DNA from: JABWBD01 sp040768665
GTDB lineage: Bacteria; Planctomycetota; Planctomycetia; Pirellulales; Thermoguttaceae
Length of the DNA: 64,000 nucleotides
NCBI GenBank assembly: GCA_040768665.1
Contig: JAXGMN010000013.1
Span: 254,308 to 318,307 of the forward strand
Direction: 5' to 3'
A program made the translations under genes and the position numbers. Under the pieces are notes generated by a model. The model worked only from the letters and a program-made list of their open reading frames with translations, did not search any database and was not told the DNA's origin. This document shows, in pieces, positions 1-8,944 of this stretch (position 1 is its first letter; every line of letters starts with the position of its first letter).

Positions 1-47
1 GCACGCCGGCCGAGAGTCGACGTAAGTCATTCACCGCCAGCAATTTA

Positions 48-120
<73 letters not shown>

Positions 121-134
121 CTTCCAACCTCGTC

Positions 135-250
135 TGATGAAAAAGAGGGTTGGAGCGATTTGAGGCGTGCTGGCAGGGGTGGCGCGGAGTGGGCCGCAGG
201 TGCCGAGGTGCTCGGTAGTTCCAGGTCCCGCTCGGCAAGCGGGGCCTACT
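135..250 (-). repeat. Dispersed repeat, copy 1 (pair with 44358..44471)
   Basis: Read on the minus strand, this stretch aligns over about 115 bases with 44358..44471. Both start AGTAGG, carry a hairpin of the form GTCCCGCTTGCCGAGCGGGA (here slightly mismatched), and end in CTCAAATCGC then a TCTTTTTCA stretch. Translating both copies gives similar peptides around RLPSGTWN, but no gene structure supports expression. It lies between the tRNA and the 3' end of the first coding gene. I read it as a mobile palindromic repeat of unknown mechanism. Confidence 0.7.
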
Positions 251-289
251 TGCGGAGGGCCTACCCAAGAGTGCCGTCTGTTGGTCGGG

Positions 290-2452
290 TCACTTCTCTT
301 GGGTGGAGATCTCCGCGGCGGTGAAGTGGCGGCGGATCTCCTCGGGTGTGAGCGCCCGGTCGTAGAGTGCCACTTCGTCGATCTTGCCCTCGAAATTGAA
401 GAGGTTGTCGCTCCGGCCGCCGACGAACCAGTCGCTGGTGCTCTCTGGATCGCCGACCGCTGCCTCGCCGGAGATCTCGGGCGTGGGATTGCCGTTCAAG
501 TAAAGCTGAACGGAGCTGCCGTTGCGGACGAGCACGACGTGGTTCCAGGTCCGCATGGGAATGTCGGAGTTGCCCACCAAGAGCTCTTTCCGCTGGTCGC
601 CATTGTAGAAGATCAGTTTGCCGGCGCCGGCCGCGGTGCCGCCGATGCCGAGGTGATCGCCCGGGGCGCCGCGCCGGCCACTGGGGCCGTGGGAAAAGAA
701 ATAGCCGGTGACTGGCCTCGCGTCGGAAGGCATGCCGTTGAAGAACCAGGCTTCAATCGAGTAGGTGCTGCCGATCCCGGCGATCGCGGCTGCCATCCGG
801 CCGCCGGCAAAATGTGCCGCGCGCCGCGCAGGAATGCCCGAAGCTCCAGCCTCAGGAATGCCGTCAAGATAGAGTGCGACTCCGTCCTCGTAGACGCCGT
901 GGTTTTCGCCGATGGAATCGGCAGCCTTGGTGCCCGCGGATTCGCCGAGCTGCCAGTAGGAGACCGGTTTGGATGCGAGGACAGCCTGGGCATACGTGCC
1001 GGCCGGTTCGGCCGCCTCGCGCCGCGTGCGGCCCGAGACTTCCTCGAGCAGCTCGAGGACCGTTTCGACGATCTTCGGCTCGGCACCGACCTCCAGTCCG
1101 GCCGACCGCGCCGGCCAGGTTGTGTAGCCGCCGAGCTTGTGCTGTTCGGGCGGCGGGATGTAGCCCTCGGAGCCGTTGGCCAGTTCGAAGTTCATCGTCG
1201 GCTCCAGTGGACTCTGGGCCTTGATTTTCAGCCCCGTGATGCCGTACACCTCGCATGGGATCGCCGCGATGCCCAGTTCGCCCACGCGGATCGCCTGGAG
1301 CTTCAACTCCCGCACGGGCTGTTCGTGGAGATAGATCTGCTCGAGGGCATAGACCTCCGGCCTGTCCTTGGGAATGCGGCCATGCATTTCGCCCGCGATC
1401 TTGCGAGCCCAGGCGAGTCGCTGCTCGTCGGGCACGCGGCGCTCGAGCGAGAGCGTCCGCTCGGCCATCGTTACCGGGGCCCAATCGCGGTACTGGATCG
1501 TCTTGTAAGCATCGAATGCCACCTCGGCCACCTCGCGGGCATACTGGTCGATCCCGATGTCGGTCTTCGGCCGGCTGTAGTCCATCCAGTGCAGATCGCC
1601 GGAGGTTCCTTGCGACATCATCGTCACCGGGTGGCTTCCAGACTGTCCGCCGCCGATCAGCTCCGCAAGATCGGTGCAGAACCGGCCGTAGTAGTCGGCC
1701 GAGATGGCGGCCGACCCGAAATAGTGCATGGAGTAGTTGGCCAGCACCGCGATCGGCTCTCCGGCAGGCGACTGGACCGACAGCACGGTCAGGTACGGAT
1801 CTTTCGGGCCGGCGGGACCGACGTAGTCGGGATTCTGGTAGCCGGGATGCATCATGGCTCGGATCGACCGATCGCCGAACGGATCGGTGCCCATGCGGTC
1901 GGGACGCACGATCCAGCGGCGGCAGTTTGTGTGCTGCGCGTCGCAGGCCACTGCCCACCCGACCTTGGCCGGCGCAAGATTGGCGACACCTGCGATGATT
2001 GCCTCGGCGATCCAGCCGGGGAGCCGCCTGGCGTAGGTTTCGTCGACACCCGTACCGAGCGCACCGCCAACCGACGGTGCGGAATGGGTGTGGGTGGCCG
2101 CGACCAGCATGCGCTCGACGGGTATTCCGGTCGCCTTGGCAGCGAGCCTCTTGGCATCGTCGACGAGATCGCGCGGCATCATCAGGTTGTCGACGACGAC
2201 GATGGCCGCGCGGACGGCACCGTCGTCGAGAACCAGCGAACGCGCGTGGAGCGGATCGTGGACGCGGTCGGCCGTCCGCTGAAGGAAACTGCCGCTGACG
2301 ATCGCGGGAAGCTCTTTCGGGGTGATGTCGATCGAAGCGGCTCCGGCGCGAAAAACCTTGTTTGCTTCGGCAGCAGGGGCGGCGGTTGCGACGCAGAAGC
2401 ATGCTGCGGCGAAGAAACCGATGATCGCTGCAACAGTGGCGCGATGGGTCAT
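290..2452 (-). CDS. Exported neutral ceramidase-like hydrolase with C-terminal LamG domain
   Basis: A 720-residue exported protein. Residues 1-30 form a Sec signal peptide (hydrophobic ITAxxGFFAAA-type core ending in APAAEA). The N-terminal half resembles the neutral/alkaline non-lysosomal ceramidase fold: ITPKELP near 42-49 and the metal-site-like THTHSAP at 120-126. From about residue 495 to the end there is a concanavalin-like LamG domain (SYWQLGE, a YSIEAWF strand, LYDRALTPEEI near the C terminus), which usually binds carbohydrate. In planctomycetes such proteins are annotated as ceramidase-like although their substrate is rarely known. A true ceramidase role is not shown; an amidase or esterase acting on surface glycoconjugates is equally possible. 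A second, LamG-less relative is encoded at 3352..4923. Confidence 0.85.
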   Translation of the reverse strand: MTHRATVAAIIGFFAAACFCVATAAPAAEANKVFRAGAASIDITPKELPAIVSGSFLQRTADRVHDPLHARSLVLDDGAVRAAIVVVDNLMMPRDLVDDAKRLAAKATGIPVERMLVAATHTHSAPSVGGALGTGVDETYARRLPGWIAEAIIAGVANLAPAKVGWAVACDAQHTNCRRWIVRPDRMGTDPFGDRSIRAMMHPGYQNPDYVGPAGPKDPYLTVLSVQSPAGEPIAVLANYSMHYFGSAAISADYYGRFCTDLAELIGGGQSGSHPVTMMSQGTSGDLHWMDYSRPKTDIGIDQYAREVAEVAFDAYKTIQYRDWAPVTMAERTLSLERRVPDEQRLAWARKIAGEMHGRIPKDRPEVYALEQIYLHEQPVRELKLQAIRVGELGIAAIPCEVYGITGLKIKAQSPLEPTMNFELANGSEGYIPPPEQHKLGGYTTWPARSAGLEVGAEPKIVETVLELLEEVSGRTRREAAEPAGTYAQAVLASKPVSYWQLGESAGTKAADSIGENHGVYEDGVALYLDGIPEAGASGIPARRAAHFAGGRMAAAIAGIGSTYSIEAWFFNGMPSDARPVTGYFFSHGPSGRRGAPGDHLGIGGTAAGAGKLIFYNGDQRKELLVGNSDIPMRTWNHVVLVRNGSSVQLYLNGNPTPEISGEAAVGDPESTSDWFVGGRSDNLFNFEGKIDEVALYDRALTPEEIRRHFTAAEISTQEK

Positions 2453-2480
2453 CGCAGAGCTCCTTGGTGGATTGGTTGAG

Positions 2481-2580
2481 AGGCCCTAACAAAACGGGGA
2501 CAGGCACCTCGCGGAGACGCCTATTTCTCCGTGTTTTGCGAATGTTCGGCTCGGAGCCATCCGGTTTGGTGTTCGACGCA
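2481..2580 (+). repeat. Degenerate copy of the 97-bp inverted-repeat element
   Basis: It starts with AGGCCCTAACAAAACGGGGA at 2481-2500, identical to the 20-base terminus of the complete element at 51155..51251. The internal motif GCTCGGAGCCA occurs at 2549, about the same offset as in the complete copy. The right terminus is decayed (CCGGTTTGG in place of CCCCGTTTTG). It sits just upstream of the start of the ceramidase-like gene at 2452. Confidence 0.75.
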
Positions 2581-2905
2581 TCCTGATCATAACGAACGCC
2601 GAGAAAGAACCATAGCCGTTCGAGGCCATCGCGGCTGGCAGGCCAGCTCGAGCATGTCCTTGTGCGCCGCGCTGTCTCGCGTAGAAGTCTCTGCGGAAGC
2701 GGTTGTCGGCCTGCCGGGATGCTTTTCGGCAGACTATCGCAGTCAATCGCCGCGACGTGGGCCAGATGCGAGCAGTCTCGGCGCGGGGCCGCTCGGAAGA
2801 ACTGGGCGATCCAATCCCCCGTTCAGCGGTGTTAGTCTATTTTTGTAGCGTGTGGAACAATTTTGCCGCGCGCTGCGTCAATAGATCAGGAGGCTTTTTG
2901 CTGCT
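2581..2905. other. Intergenic region, no gene recognised
   Basis: Neither strand gives a convincing gene here. A minus-strand open frame of 86 codons has no ribosome site or recognisable motif. The region separates the divergent genes at 2452 and 2921, so promoters for both should lie in it. I could not identify clear -35/-10 boxes. Confidence 0.5.
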
Positions 2906-2920
2906 GGAGAGAGAATACGC

Positions 2921-3310
2921 ATGGAGCAGGTTTTGCTGTCGGTTCGGAAAACTGTGGATCAGACAACCTTGCGTCCCGGCGACATCGTCTACGAGGAGCC
3001 GTGGATTGAGCTTGCAGGAGACAGGAGGTTGACCATCGAGGACGTCCGGACGGGCGTTGTGGTTGTGGCCGACCGGGATGGAGTGCTTTATGGCATGCAA
3101 TTGAGGGGGGGCGTTCGCATGGATGAGGAAGGCCCGCGGGGGATTCTTCATCCTCTGGACGCTCGCGAGACGCTCTTCGCGACGCAGTCCGAAGCACTCC
3201 TGGCGCAAGCGCGACGCGAACGCCTGGAGGCCGAGACTTCCATCCGCCTGGCCGAGCAGCTCGAGGCGCTGGCCGCCGCGTTTGAAGAAAGCTCGGACGC
3301 CGGCCGGTGA
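2921..3310 (+). CDS. Hypothetical protein, 129 aa
   Basis: A soluble protein of 129 residues. The ATG at 2921 follows a GGAGAG at 2906-2911, a plausible ribosome site. The first ~75 residues look like a small beta-rich module (GDIVYEEPWIEL, VVVVADRDGVLYG). Residues ~80-129 are a charged alanine/glutamate/arginine-rich helix, possibly a coiled coil. No family recognised. A 172-codon antisense open frame overlaps it, but this frame has the better composition and start context. It converges on the ceramidase-like gene at 3352, leaving 41 bases between them. Confidence 0.6.
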   Translation: MEQVLLSVRKTVDQTTLRPGDIVYEEPWIELAGDRRLTIEDVRTGVVVVADRDGVLYGMQLRGGVRMDEEGPRGILHPLDARETLFATQSEALLAQARRERLEAETSIRLAEQLEALAAAFEESSDAGR

Positions 3311-3351
3311 CCAGGCCGCATGCGCCTGGGGGCCGAAATCGGACGCCCGGC

Positions 3352-4923
3352 TCACAGCGTCTTGAGGATCTCCGCCACCTTCTTTTCAAAGATCTGCTGC
3401 CACTCGGGTGCCAGCAGGCAATCGCTGTCCTCCTGGGCGCCACCGACGTTCTTGAGCTGTTCGGCCGTCGGCGAATAGTAGATGTAGCCGTTGGTGTAAC
3501 CGGCAACGAACGTGAATTCGTGGGGGGAGCACTCCTTGATGTTCAGACCGATTTGGACGGTCAACTCGCCCGGAAACGTGACCAGCACGAAGTCGCCGAC
3601 CCGCAAGGCCGACACTTCGACTTCGATTGTGGGTTTTCCGGCTGCCAGATTGTCCGCGTGGTGCTTCTTGAGCAGGGCCAGATTCGTTTGCAGGCGGGTC
3701 AGTTCCTCCATCACGTGGACGTTCCGCACATACTGCTCGAGGTTTTTGCGGTTTTCGGCATCAAGCATTTCAAGGTCGCTTCGTCCCATCTTCTGTTCGT
3801 GCAGATATCGGTGCGCGTGGTAGGATGGAAAACCCTGCGAGAGGTGATATTTCACAAACAACGGAATGAAGGCTTCGAGGTTGAGGCTCGTTCCTCGCAA
3901 GGACTGGAGCAGCTTTGCCTGCTCGGCCTCCATCGACGCGATCCGCCCGGCCAGATCGGCACGGGGCAACTCGAGCGTGGTGTGGATCAGCTTGAACTGC
4001 CCGGGCTCACTGCTCACGATTTTTCTGATCGCTGCGAGGGTGCTGAGGCCCAGCAGATTTCCGAGCGGCTCGGCGTCGCGGGGATTGGCGTCCTCTTTGT
4101 AGCGGACAGGATTGATGTCGCCGGCGCATCCCTGCAGAAAGAGGGTGGTGGCACCGTCGCCCAGGTTGTCTTCGATCACCTTCGACGCAAAGCCGGTCAG
4201 ATCCGCGGTGTTCCCATGGCTGGGAACGCCCAGGATCGGATGGCAGGCGAAATTGTAGACGACGGCCAGAGGCCGACCGTCTTGCCGGTCCAGTCGAAGG
4301 ACGCCGATCTCCGGATCCACCGGCCCGACTGCCGCGATCTGTTCGCTGGGCGGTAGCGAATAGGCATGGCGGACGTCGGCCTCCTTGCCGCTCTTGAGGC
4401 GGAGCCTGCGGTTCTCCATGATCCGGTCTTCATGGCCGACGGCAACGCCGACCTTGACCGGAACCATGTTTTGCCATGCTGCAGTGACCGCGCGCACGGT
4501 CCGCTGAGCGACATCGCCGCAGACCGAGCCGTGGCAATGGCTGGCGTTGACGAGAACGCTTTCCGGCTTGATCTTCAACCGGCTTTCGAGTTCCGAGCGC
4601 ACGGTGGCGAGATAGTCGTCGCGGATCGGGCCGATTTCGCCAATTGCCACCGCGTCGACCGTGATGACCGCCGCCGTCGTTGCGCCGTCGTGCAACACGA
4701 GCGCTTTGACGTAGAGGGGATCATTGACCGGCCCTGTCGTACTGGTAACCTCCTCCGTTGCTACGCCGGCGCGGAGCTGCGCCGATTCGGCTGATGTAGC
4801 TGGTACGAGTGCCGCCGTCATCGCCAACAATATCGCGGCTGGACCGGTTCCGCACGGGTCGGCTCGGCGACCGGGAAACCGCCGGCTGCAGCAAGTGCCC
4901 GCATGAATGGTTGGTGTTCTCAT
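3352..4923 (-). CDS. Exported neutral/alkaline ceramidase-like protein
   Basis: A protein of 523 residues with a long N-terminal region (~45 aa, twin-Arg-like RRFPGRRAD followed by a hydrophobic AAILLAMTAALVPA stretch), probably a signal peptide. The mature part matches the ceramidase-like family: VLHDGATTAAVITVDAV, then NASHCHG near 126-132, FACHPILGVPSHGN and FLQGCAGDINPV, all typical of the metal-binding core. There is no LamG tail, unlike the paralogue at 290..2452. The start at 4923 places Met directly before the signal sequence; an in-frame upstream Met at 4995 would only add an unlikely basic extension. Substrate unknown. Confidence 0.82.
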   Translation of the reverse strand: MRTPTIHAGTCCSRRFPGRRADPCGTGPAAILLAMTAALVPATSAESAQLRAGVATEEVTSTTGPVNDPLYVKALVLHDGATTAAVITVDAVAIGEIGPIRDDYLATVRSELESRLKIKPESVLVNASHCHGSVCGDVAQRTVRAVTAAWQNMVPVKVGVAVGHEDRIMENRRLRLKSGKEADVRHAYSLPPSEQIAAVGPVDPEIGVLRLDRQDGRPLAVVYNFACHPILGVPSHGNTADLTGFASKVIEDNLGDGATTLFLQGCAGDINPVRYKEDANPRDAEPLGNLLGLSTLAAIRKIVSSEPGQFKLIHTTLELPRADLAGRIASMEAEQAKLLQSLRGTSLNLEAFIPLFVKYHLSQGFPSYHAHRYLHEQKMGRSDLEMLDAENRKNLEQYVRNVHVMEELTRLQTNLALLKKHHADNLAAGKPTIEVEVSALRVGDFVLVTFPGELTVQIGLNIKECSPHEFTFVAGYTNGYIYYSPTAEQLKNVGGAQEDSDCLLAPEWQQIFEKKVAEILKTL

Positions 4924-5253
4924 GGCCTGTGGCCCTCTTTTTTGGGCGTGGGAGGGGACGCAAGGATTGTAGTCGAGGCGAAAGGTCGCCGGCAACCAGA
5001 ATGCTGGCCTGCCCCCTCGAAATGGCCGTTCTGGGAGCCCGGCCGCTCGGGAATTGTTTTGCCGCTGTTGGCTCGATCAGCCGGTTGTTCGCACGTTTTT
5101 TTTTCACACTGGGTCGATCTCTTGCCTCTGCTGGTGCGTAGCCTATACACATCAGGACGGTCTTGTATTAGAATGAGGTTCTCACGCCTGGCTCGGGACG
5201 CCCCGCAGCCCAAGTATCCTCTATTTCCCCCCCACGTGTCGGAGCGAATCAAT
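4924..5253. other. Divergent intergenic region
   Basis: It separates the minus-strand ceramidase-like gene from the plus-strand ABC operon. No credible gene and no repeat of the types found elsewhere in the window were seen. A TTGTATTAGAAT stretch near 5164 could contain a -10 box for the ABC operon, but no good -35 box is spaced to it. GGAG at 5241-5244 is the ribosome site of the next gene. Confidence 0.5.
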
Positions 5254-6003
5254 ATGACGCATCAGCAAGGTCCTGCCATGATCGAAGCCGACGGGCTTAC
5301 GAAATACTTTGGCGATTTTGCTGCCATCGAGAACGTCACCTTCAAGGTGCACCAGGGTGAGGTGGTCGCGTTCTTAGGCCCCAACGGTGCCGGCAAGAGC
5401 ACCACAATGAAGTTGCTGACCGGATACCTGGCGCCTTCCGCCGGTACCGCCCGCATCGCCGGTCACGACATGACCAATGACCGGCTGGCCGGCTCGACCC
5501 GGCTCGGGTACCTGCCGGAAAACGGCCCCCTTTATCCGGACATGAGCCCCCGCAGTCTGTTGGAGTTCTTCGCGGAGGCTCGGGGCCTGACCGGTCAGCG
5601 GCGCAAAGATCGCATCGATTCCGTGGTTGAACTGTGCGCGTTGGGGAGCGTGATCGGCAAGCCGATCGGAAAGCTCTCCCGCGGCTATCGCCAGCGCGTC
5701 GGAATGGCCCAGGTGCTGCTGCACGAACCCGACGTGCTCATTCTGGATGAGCCGACCGCCGGACTCGACCCCAATCAGATCCACGACGTGCGTGATACGA
5801 TCCGCAAGCTCGGCGAAAGCAAAACGATCCTGCTGTCGACTCATATTCTTCAGGAAGTCGAGGCGATGGCCAAGCGGGCGTTGTTCATCGACGAAGGCCG
5901 GCTGGTCTACGACGGCTCGGTTTCGGAGCTTACCGCCGGGGACAAGCCGCTGGACGAGCGTTTCCGCGAGCTGACCGGCAGCGGAGCGTCGGCCGGCGTC
6001 TGA
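5254..6003 (+). CDS. GldA-like ABC transporter ATP-binding protein
   Basis: A 249-residue ABC ATPase with all expected motifs: Walker A GPNGAGKST at 42-50, signature LSRGY at 141-145, Walker B VLILDEP at 161-167 with AGLDP after it, and the switch His in STHIL. The ATG at 5254 has GGAG nine bases upstream; a second in-frame ATG at 5278 is possible. It begins an operon with a fused GldF-GldG membrane protein and a DUF4340 protein. Such sets are called gliding-type or ABC-2 export systems. In planctomycetes the transported substrate is unknown. Confidence 0.93.
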   Translation: MTHQQGPAMIEADGLTKYFGDFAAIENVTFKVHQGEVVAFLGPNGAGKSTTMKLLTGYLAPSAGTARIAGHDMTNDRLAGSTRLGYLPENGPLYPDMSPRSLLEFFAEARGLTGQRRKDRIDSVVELCALGSVIGKPIGKLSRGYRQRVGMAQVLLHEPDVLILDEPTAGLDPNQIHDVRDTIRKLGESKTILLSTHILQEVEAMAKRALFIDEGRLVYDGSVSELTAGDKPLDERFRELTGSGASAGV

Positions 6004-6097
6004 ACGCCTCCTGCGCGGACGTTCCGTTTTGCGTCGACGAGGACGCGATCCCATTCGCATTTCCCCCACACCACCAAACGCGAGTTCGGTAGGAGCC

Positions 6098-8869
6098 ATG
6101 AATACAAAGGTTTTGTCCGCGGTCTTCAAGCGAAATTTCGTCAGTTATTTCGCAAGTCCCACAGGGTATCTGTTCATCTGTGTGTTCGTGCTTTTGAGCG
6201 CCATCGTCGCGTTCTGGCCGAACGAGTTCTTCAACACGAACCTGGCCAACCTCGACCAGCTCAACCGCTGGTTCCCGTTCATCATGCTGGTCTTCATCCC
6301 GGCGATCACGATGAGCATCTGGGCGGACGAACGGCGCCAGGGGACCGATGAGCTGTTGCTGACGATCCCGGCCAGCGACTTCGACATCGTTCTCGGCAAG
6401 TATCTCGCCGCGGTGGCGATTTACAGCGTGTCGTTGTTGTTCTCCCTGGTCTGCAACTACGGCGTGCTTCAGACGCTGGGCGATCCCGACCTGGGCCTGT
6501 TCTTGGGCACGTACGCGGGTTACTGGCTGGTGGGGCTGACCATGCTGTCGATCGGCATGGTGGCGTCGTTCCTGACGAGCAACGTCACGGTCGGCTACAT
6601 CTTCGGCGCGCTGTTCAACATTCCTCTGGTGTTCGCCGTGGCTGCCGACACGATCCTCGGAGGCGAGGCGGCCCGCGCGGTCAAGCAATTCAGCTTGAGC
6701 GAGCAGTTCGCCGATTTCAGCCGCGGAATTCTGAGCCTTTCCGGGTTTGTGTACTTCGGCATGATCGTTGTGGCGATGCTCTACCTGAGCATGATTCTCA
6801 TCGGACGCCGCCACTGGGTCCGCGGTCGGAATTCGTACGTGCTCGGCGGCCATTACCTGGTCCGCGTGCTGTCGCTGATTATCCTGGCCGTGGGAGCGAA
6901 CGCCCTGTTCGCCCAGCGCGACGTGCGACTGGACGTGACCAGCGAGAAGCTCAGCTCGCTTTCTCCCTACACCAAGAACCTTTTGAAGCAGCTCGACTAC
7001 GAGCGGCCCGTGCAGGTAGAGGCCTACGTGAGCCCGGACGTACCGGAGAGCTATGTCCAGGCCAAGATCGACCTGTTGAACATGCTCCGCGAACTGCGGG
7101 CCTGGGGAGGCGTCAAGGTCCACGTGCGGATCAACGAGACCGATCGCTACAGCGAGGAAGCGGAGCAGGCCGAGCAGCGATTCGGCATCACCCCCAAACG
7201 CGTCGTGACGTTCGAACGCGGCACGCTTTCGGAAGACCACATCTTCATGGGTGTTGCGTTCACCTCCGGGCTGCAGAAGGTGATCCTGCCGTTCATCGAC
7301 CGCGGGATTTCGGTCGAGTATGAGCTGGTCCGTTCGCTGGCCACGGTGACCGAGCAGAAGCGGAAGCGGGTGGGCGTGGTCCAGACCGACGCCCCGCTTT
7401 ACGGCCGTTTCAACATGCAGACGATGTCGAGCAGCTCGAACTGGCCGATCATCGAAGAGCTGGAAAAACAGTACGAGGTGGTCCAGGTCGACGCGACGAA
7501 CCCGATTACGGAAAAGTACGACGTCCTCTTGGCGGTGCAGCCATCTTCGATGGCGCCGGAGCAGATGGACAACTTCCTCGGCGCCGTGAAGAGCGGGCAG
7601 CCGACCGTGATTTTCGAAGACCCGTTCCCGGTGTTTGCCAGCAGCGTGCCGGCGACGACGGCGCCGCGCCAGCCTCCGGGGGGCATGAACCCGATGATGA
7701 TGGGCGGCCAACAGCCGCTGCCCAAGGGTGAGATCGGCAAGCTCTGGAACCTTCTGGGCGTCGATTTCTCGGCCGACCAGATCGTTTTCCAGGACTATAA
7801 TCCCTATCCGAAACTGAGCCACCTGCCGAAGGAGTTCGTCTTTGTCGACGAAGGCTCCGGCGCCAAGGAGCCGTTTAACGAGGCCGACGAGATCAGTTCG
7901 GGCCTACAGCATATGCTCTTTCCCTTCCCGGGTTCGATGGCCAAGCTCAACACGTCGGGGCTGGAGTTCACCCCGCTGGTGCGGACCGGAGACAAGACCG
8001 GCACCGTGCGGTTCAGCGAGATGATGCAAATGACCCCCTTCGGGCCGATGGGCGGGCTGAATCCGAACCGGCGGCAATATCCGCAGAGCGTCAGCTATGT
8101 ACTTGCCGCTCAGATCCGTGGCAAAGTCCCGACCGATCAGTTGATGGCTGACGAGAAGGCGGAGACGGAAAACGAAGTGGAGGAGAAGTCGGATGCGGCC
8201 GCAGAGAAGGCGGAGGAGAAGAAGCCTGAGGCTTCGGAGATCAACGTCGTCGTGGTGGCCGATATCGACATGCTCAGCGAAGAGTTCTTCCGGATCCGCG
8301 AGCAGGGCGATATCCCCGAGGCCGGTATTCGCTTCGACTTCGACAACGTGACCTTCGTCCTCAATACGCTCGACGAGTTGGCTGGCGACCAGCGGTTTAT
8401 CGAGATCCGCAAGCGGCGTCCCAAGCACCGGACGCTCACCAGGATCGAAGAGCGGACCGAGGCAGCTCGGCGTGAGAACGCCGCCACCCGCGACAAACTC
8501 GTGAAGGACTACGAGAAGGCGGAGGAAGAGGAAGAGCAGAACCTCAAAGACACGATCGACAAGCTCGAGAAGCGGATGAAGAAGGAAAACGTCAACGCCC
8601 AGGAAGTGCTGATCCGCGTGGCGATGGCCCAGCAGGACGGCCAGCGCCGGCTGGATGCCAAGCTCGAGCAGCTCAAGCAGAAGCGAGATCGGGAGATCAA
8701 CGCGATCGAAACCCGCCTGGCCCTGGAAATCCGCCGGGTCCAGGATCAGTACAAGCTTTGGGCGGTCGTTCTGCCGCCGATCCCGCCGCTGCTGGTGGCA
8801 GTGGGCGTGTTCCTCACCCGGCGAGCCCGGGAGCGCGAAGGCGTGTCTCGCAGCCGGCTCCGGTCGTAG
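6098..8869 (+). CDS. Fused GldF (ABC-2 permease) - GldG-type protein
   Basis: 923 residues. Residues 1-~240 are an ABC-2 permease with about six membrane segments (YLFICVFVLLSAIVAF, FIMLVFIPAITMSIWADERRQGTDELLLTIP and so on), as in GldF/NosY. A further helix near 255-275 leads into a large periplasmic GldG-like region (VTSEKLSSLSPYTKNLLKQL; YEVVQVDATNPITEKYDVLLAVQP). Residues ~670-710 are Glu/Lys/Ala rich, residues ~780-880 form a charged coiled coil, and a last helix (LWAVVLPPIPPLLVAVGVFL) ends in a basic tail. TAGGAG lies just before the ATG at 6098. In Flavobacterium GldF and GldG are separate proteins; here they form one polypeptide. Confidence 0.9.
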   Translation: MNTKVLSAVFKRNFVSYFASPTGYLFICVFVLLSAIVAFWPNEFFNTNLANLDQLNRWFPFIMLVFIPAITMSIWADERRQGTDELLLTIPASDFDIVLGKYLAAVAIYSVSLLFSLVCNYGVLQTLGDPDLGLFLGTYAGYWLVGLTMLSIGMVASFLTSNVTVGYIFGALFNIPLVFAVAADTILGGEAARAVKQFSLSEQFADFSRGILSLSGFVYFGMIVVAMLYLSMILIGRRHWVRGRNSYVLGGHYLVRVLSLIILAVGANALFAQRDVRLDVTSEKLSSLSPYTKNLLKQLDYERPVQVEAYVSPDVPESYVQAKIDLLNMLRELRAWGGVKVHVRINETDRYSEEAEQAEQRFGITPKRVVTFERGTLSEDHIFMGVAFTSGLQKVILPFIDRGISVEYELVRSLATVTEQKRKRVGVVQTDAPLYGRFNMQTMSSSSNWPIIEELEKQYEVVQVDATNPITEKYDVLLAVQPSSMAPEQMDNFLGAVKSGQPTVIFEDPFPVFASSVPATTAPRQPPGGMNPMMMGGQQPLPKGEIGKLWNLLGVDFSADQIVFQDYNPYPKLSHLPKEFVFVDEGSGAKEPFNEADEISSGLQHMLFPFPGSMAKLNTSGLEFTPLVRTGDKTGTVRFSEMMQMTPFGPMGGLNPNRRQYPQSVSYVLAAQIRGKVPTDQLMADEKAETENEVEEKSDAAAEKAEEKKPEASEINVVVVADIDMLSEEFFRIREQGDIPEAGIRFDFDNVTFVLNTLDELAGDQRFIEIRKRRPKHRTLTRIEERTEAARRENAATRDKLVKDYEKAEEEEEQNLKDTIDKLEKRMKKENVNAQEVLIRVAMAQQDGQRRLDAKLEQLKQKRDREINAIETRLALEIRRVQDQYKLWAVVLPPIPPLLVAVGVFLTRRAREREGVSRSRLRS

Positions 8870-8944
8870 GTTTCCCGGTAACCATCCATAAACACAAGGT
8901 CGATGCGTCCTGACTGCCCGTGCAGTCGAACGAGGAGACAGGAA

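Noticed and set aside
167..2479. 770-codon plus-strand open frame opposite the ceramidase-like gene
   Set aside because: It is the antisense shadow of the gene at 290..2452 in GC-rich DNA; it shows no family motifs and has biased Gly/Arg/Ala composition.
4903..5253. N-terminal extension of the ABC ATPase
   Set aside because: The homologous region begins at 5254-5278, and GGAG lies directly before ATG 5254.
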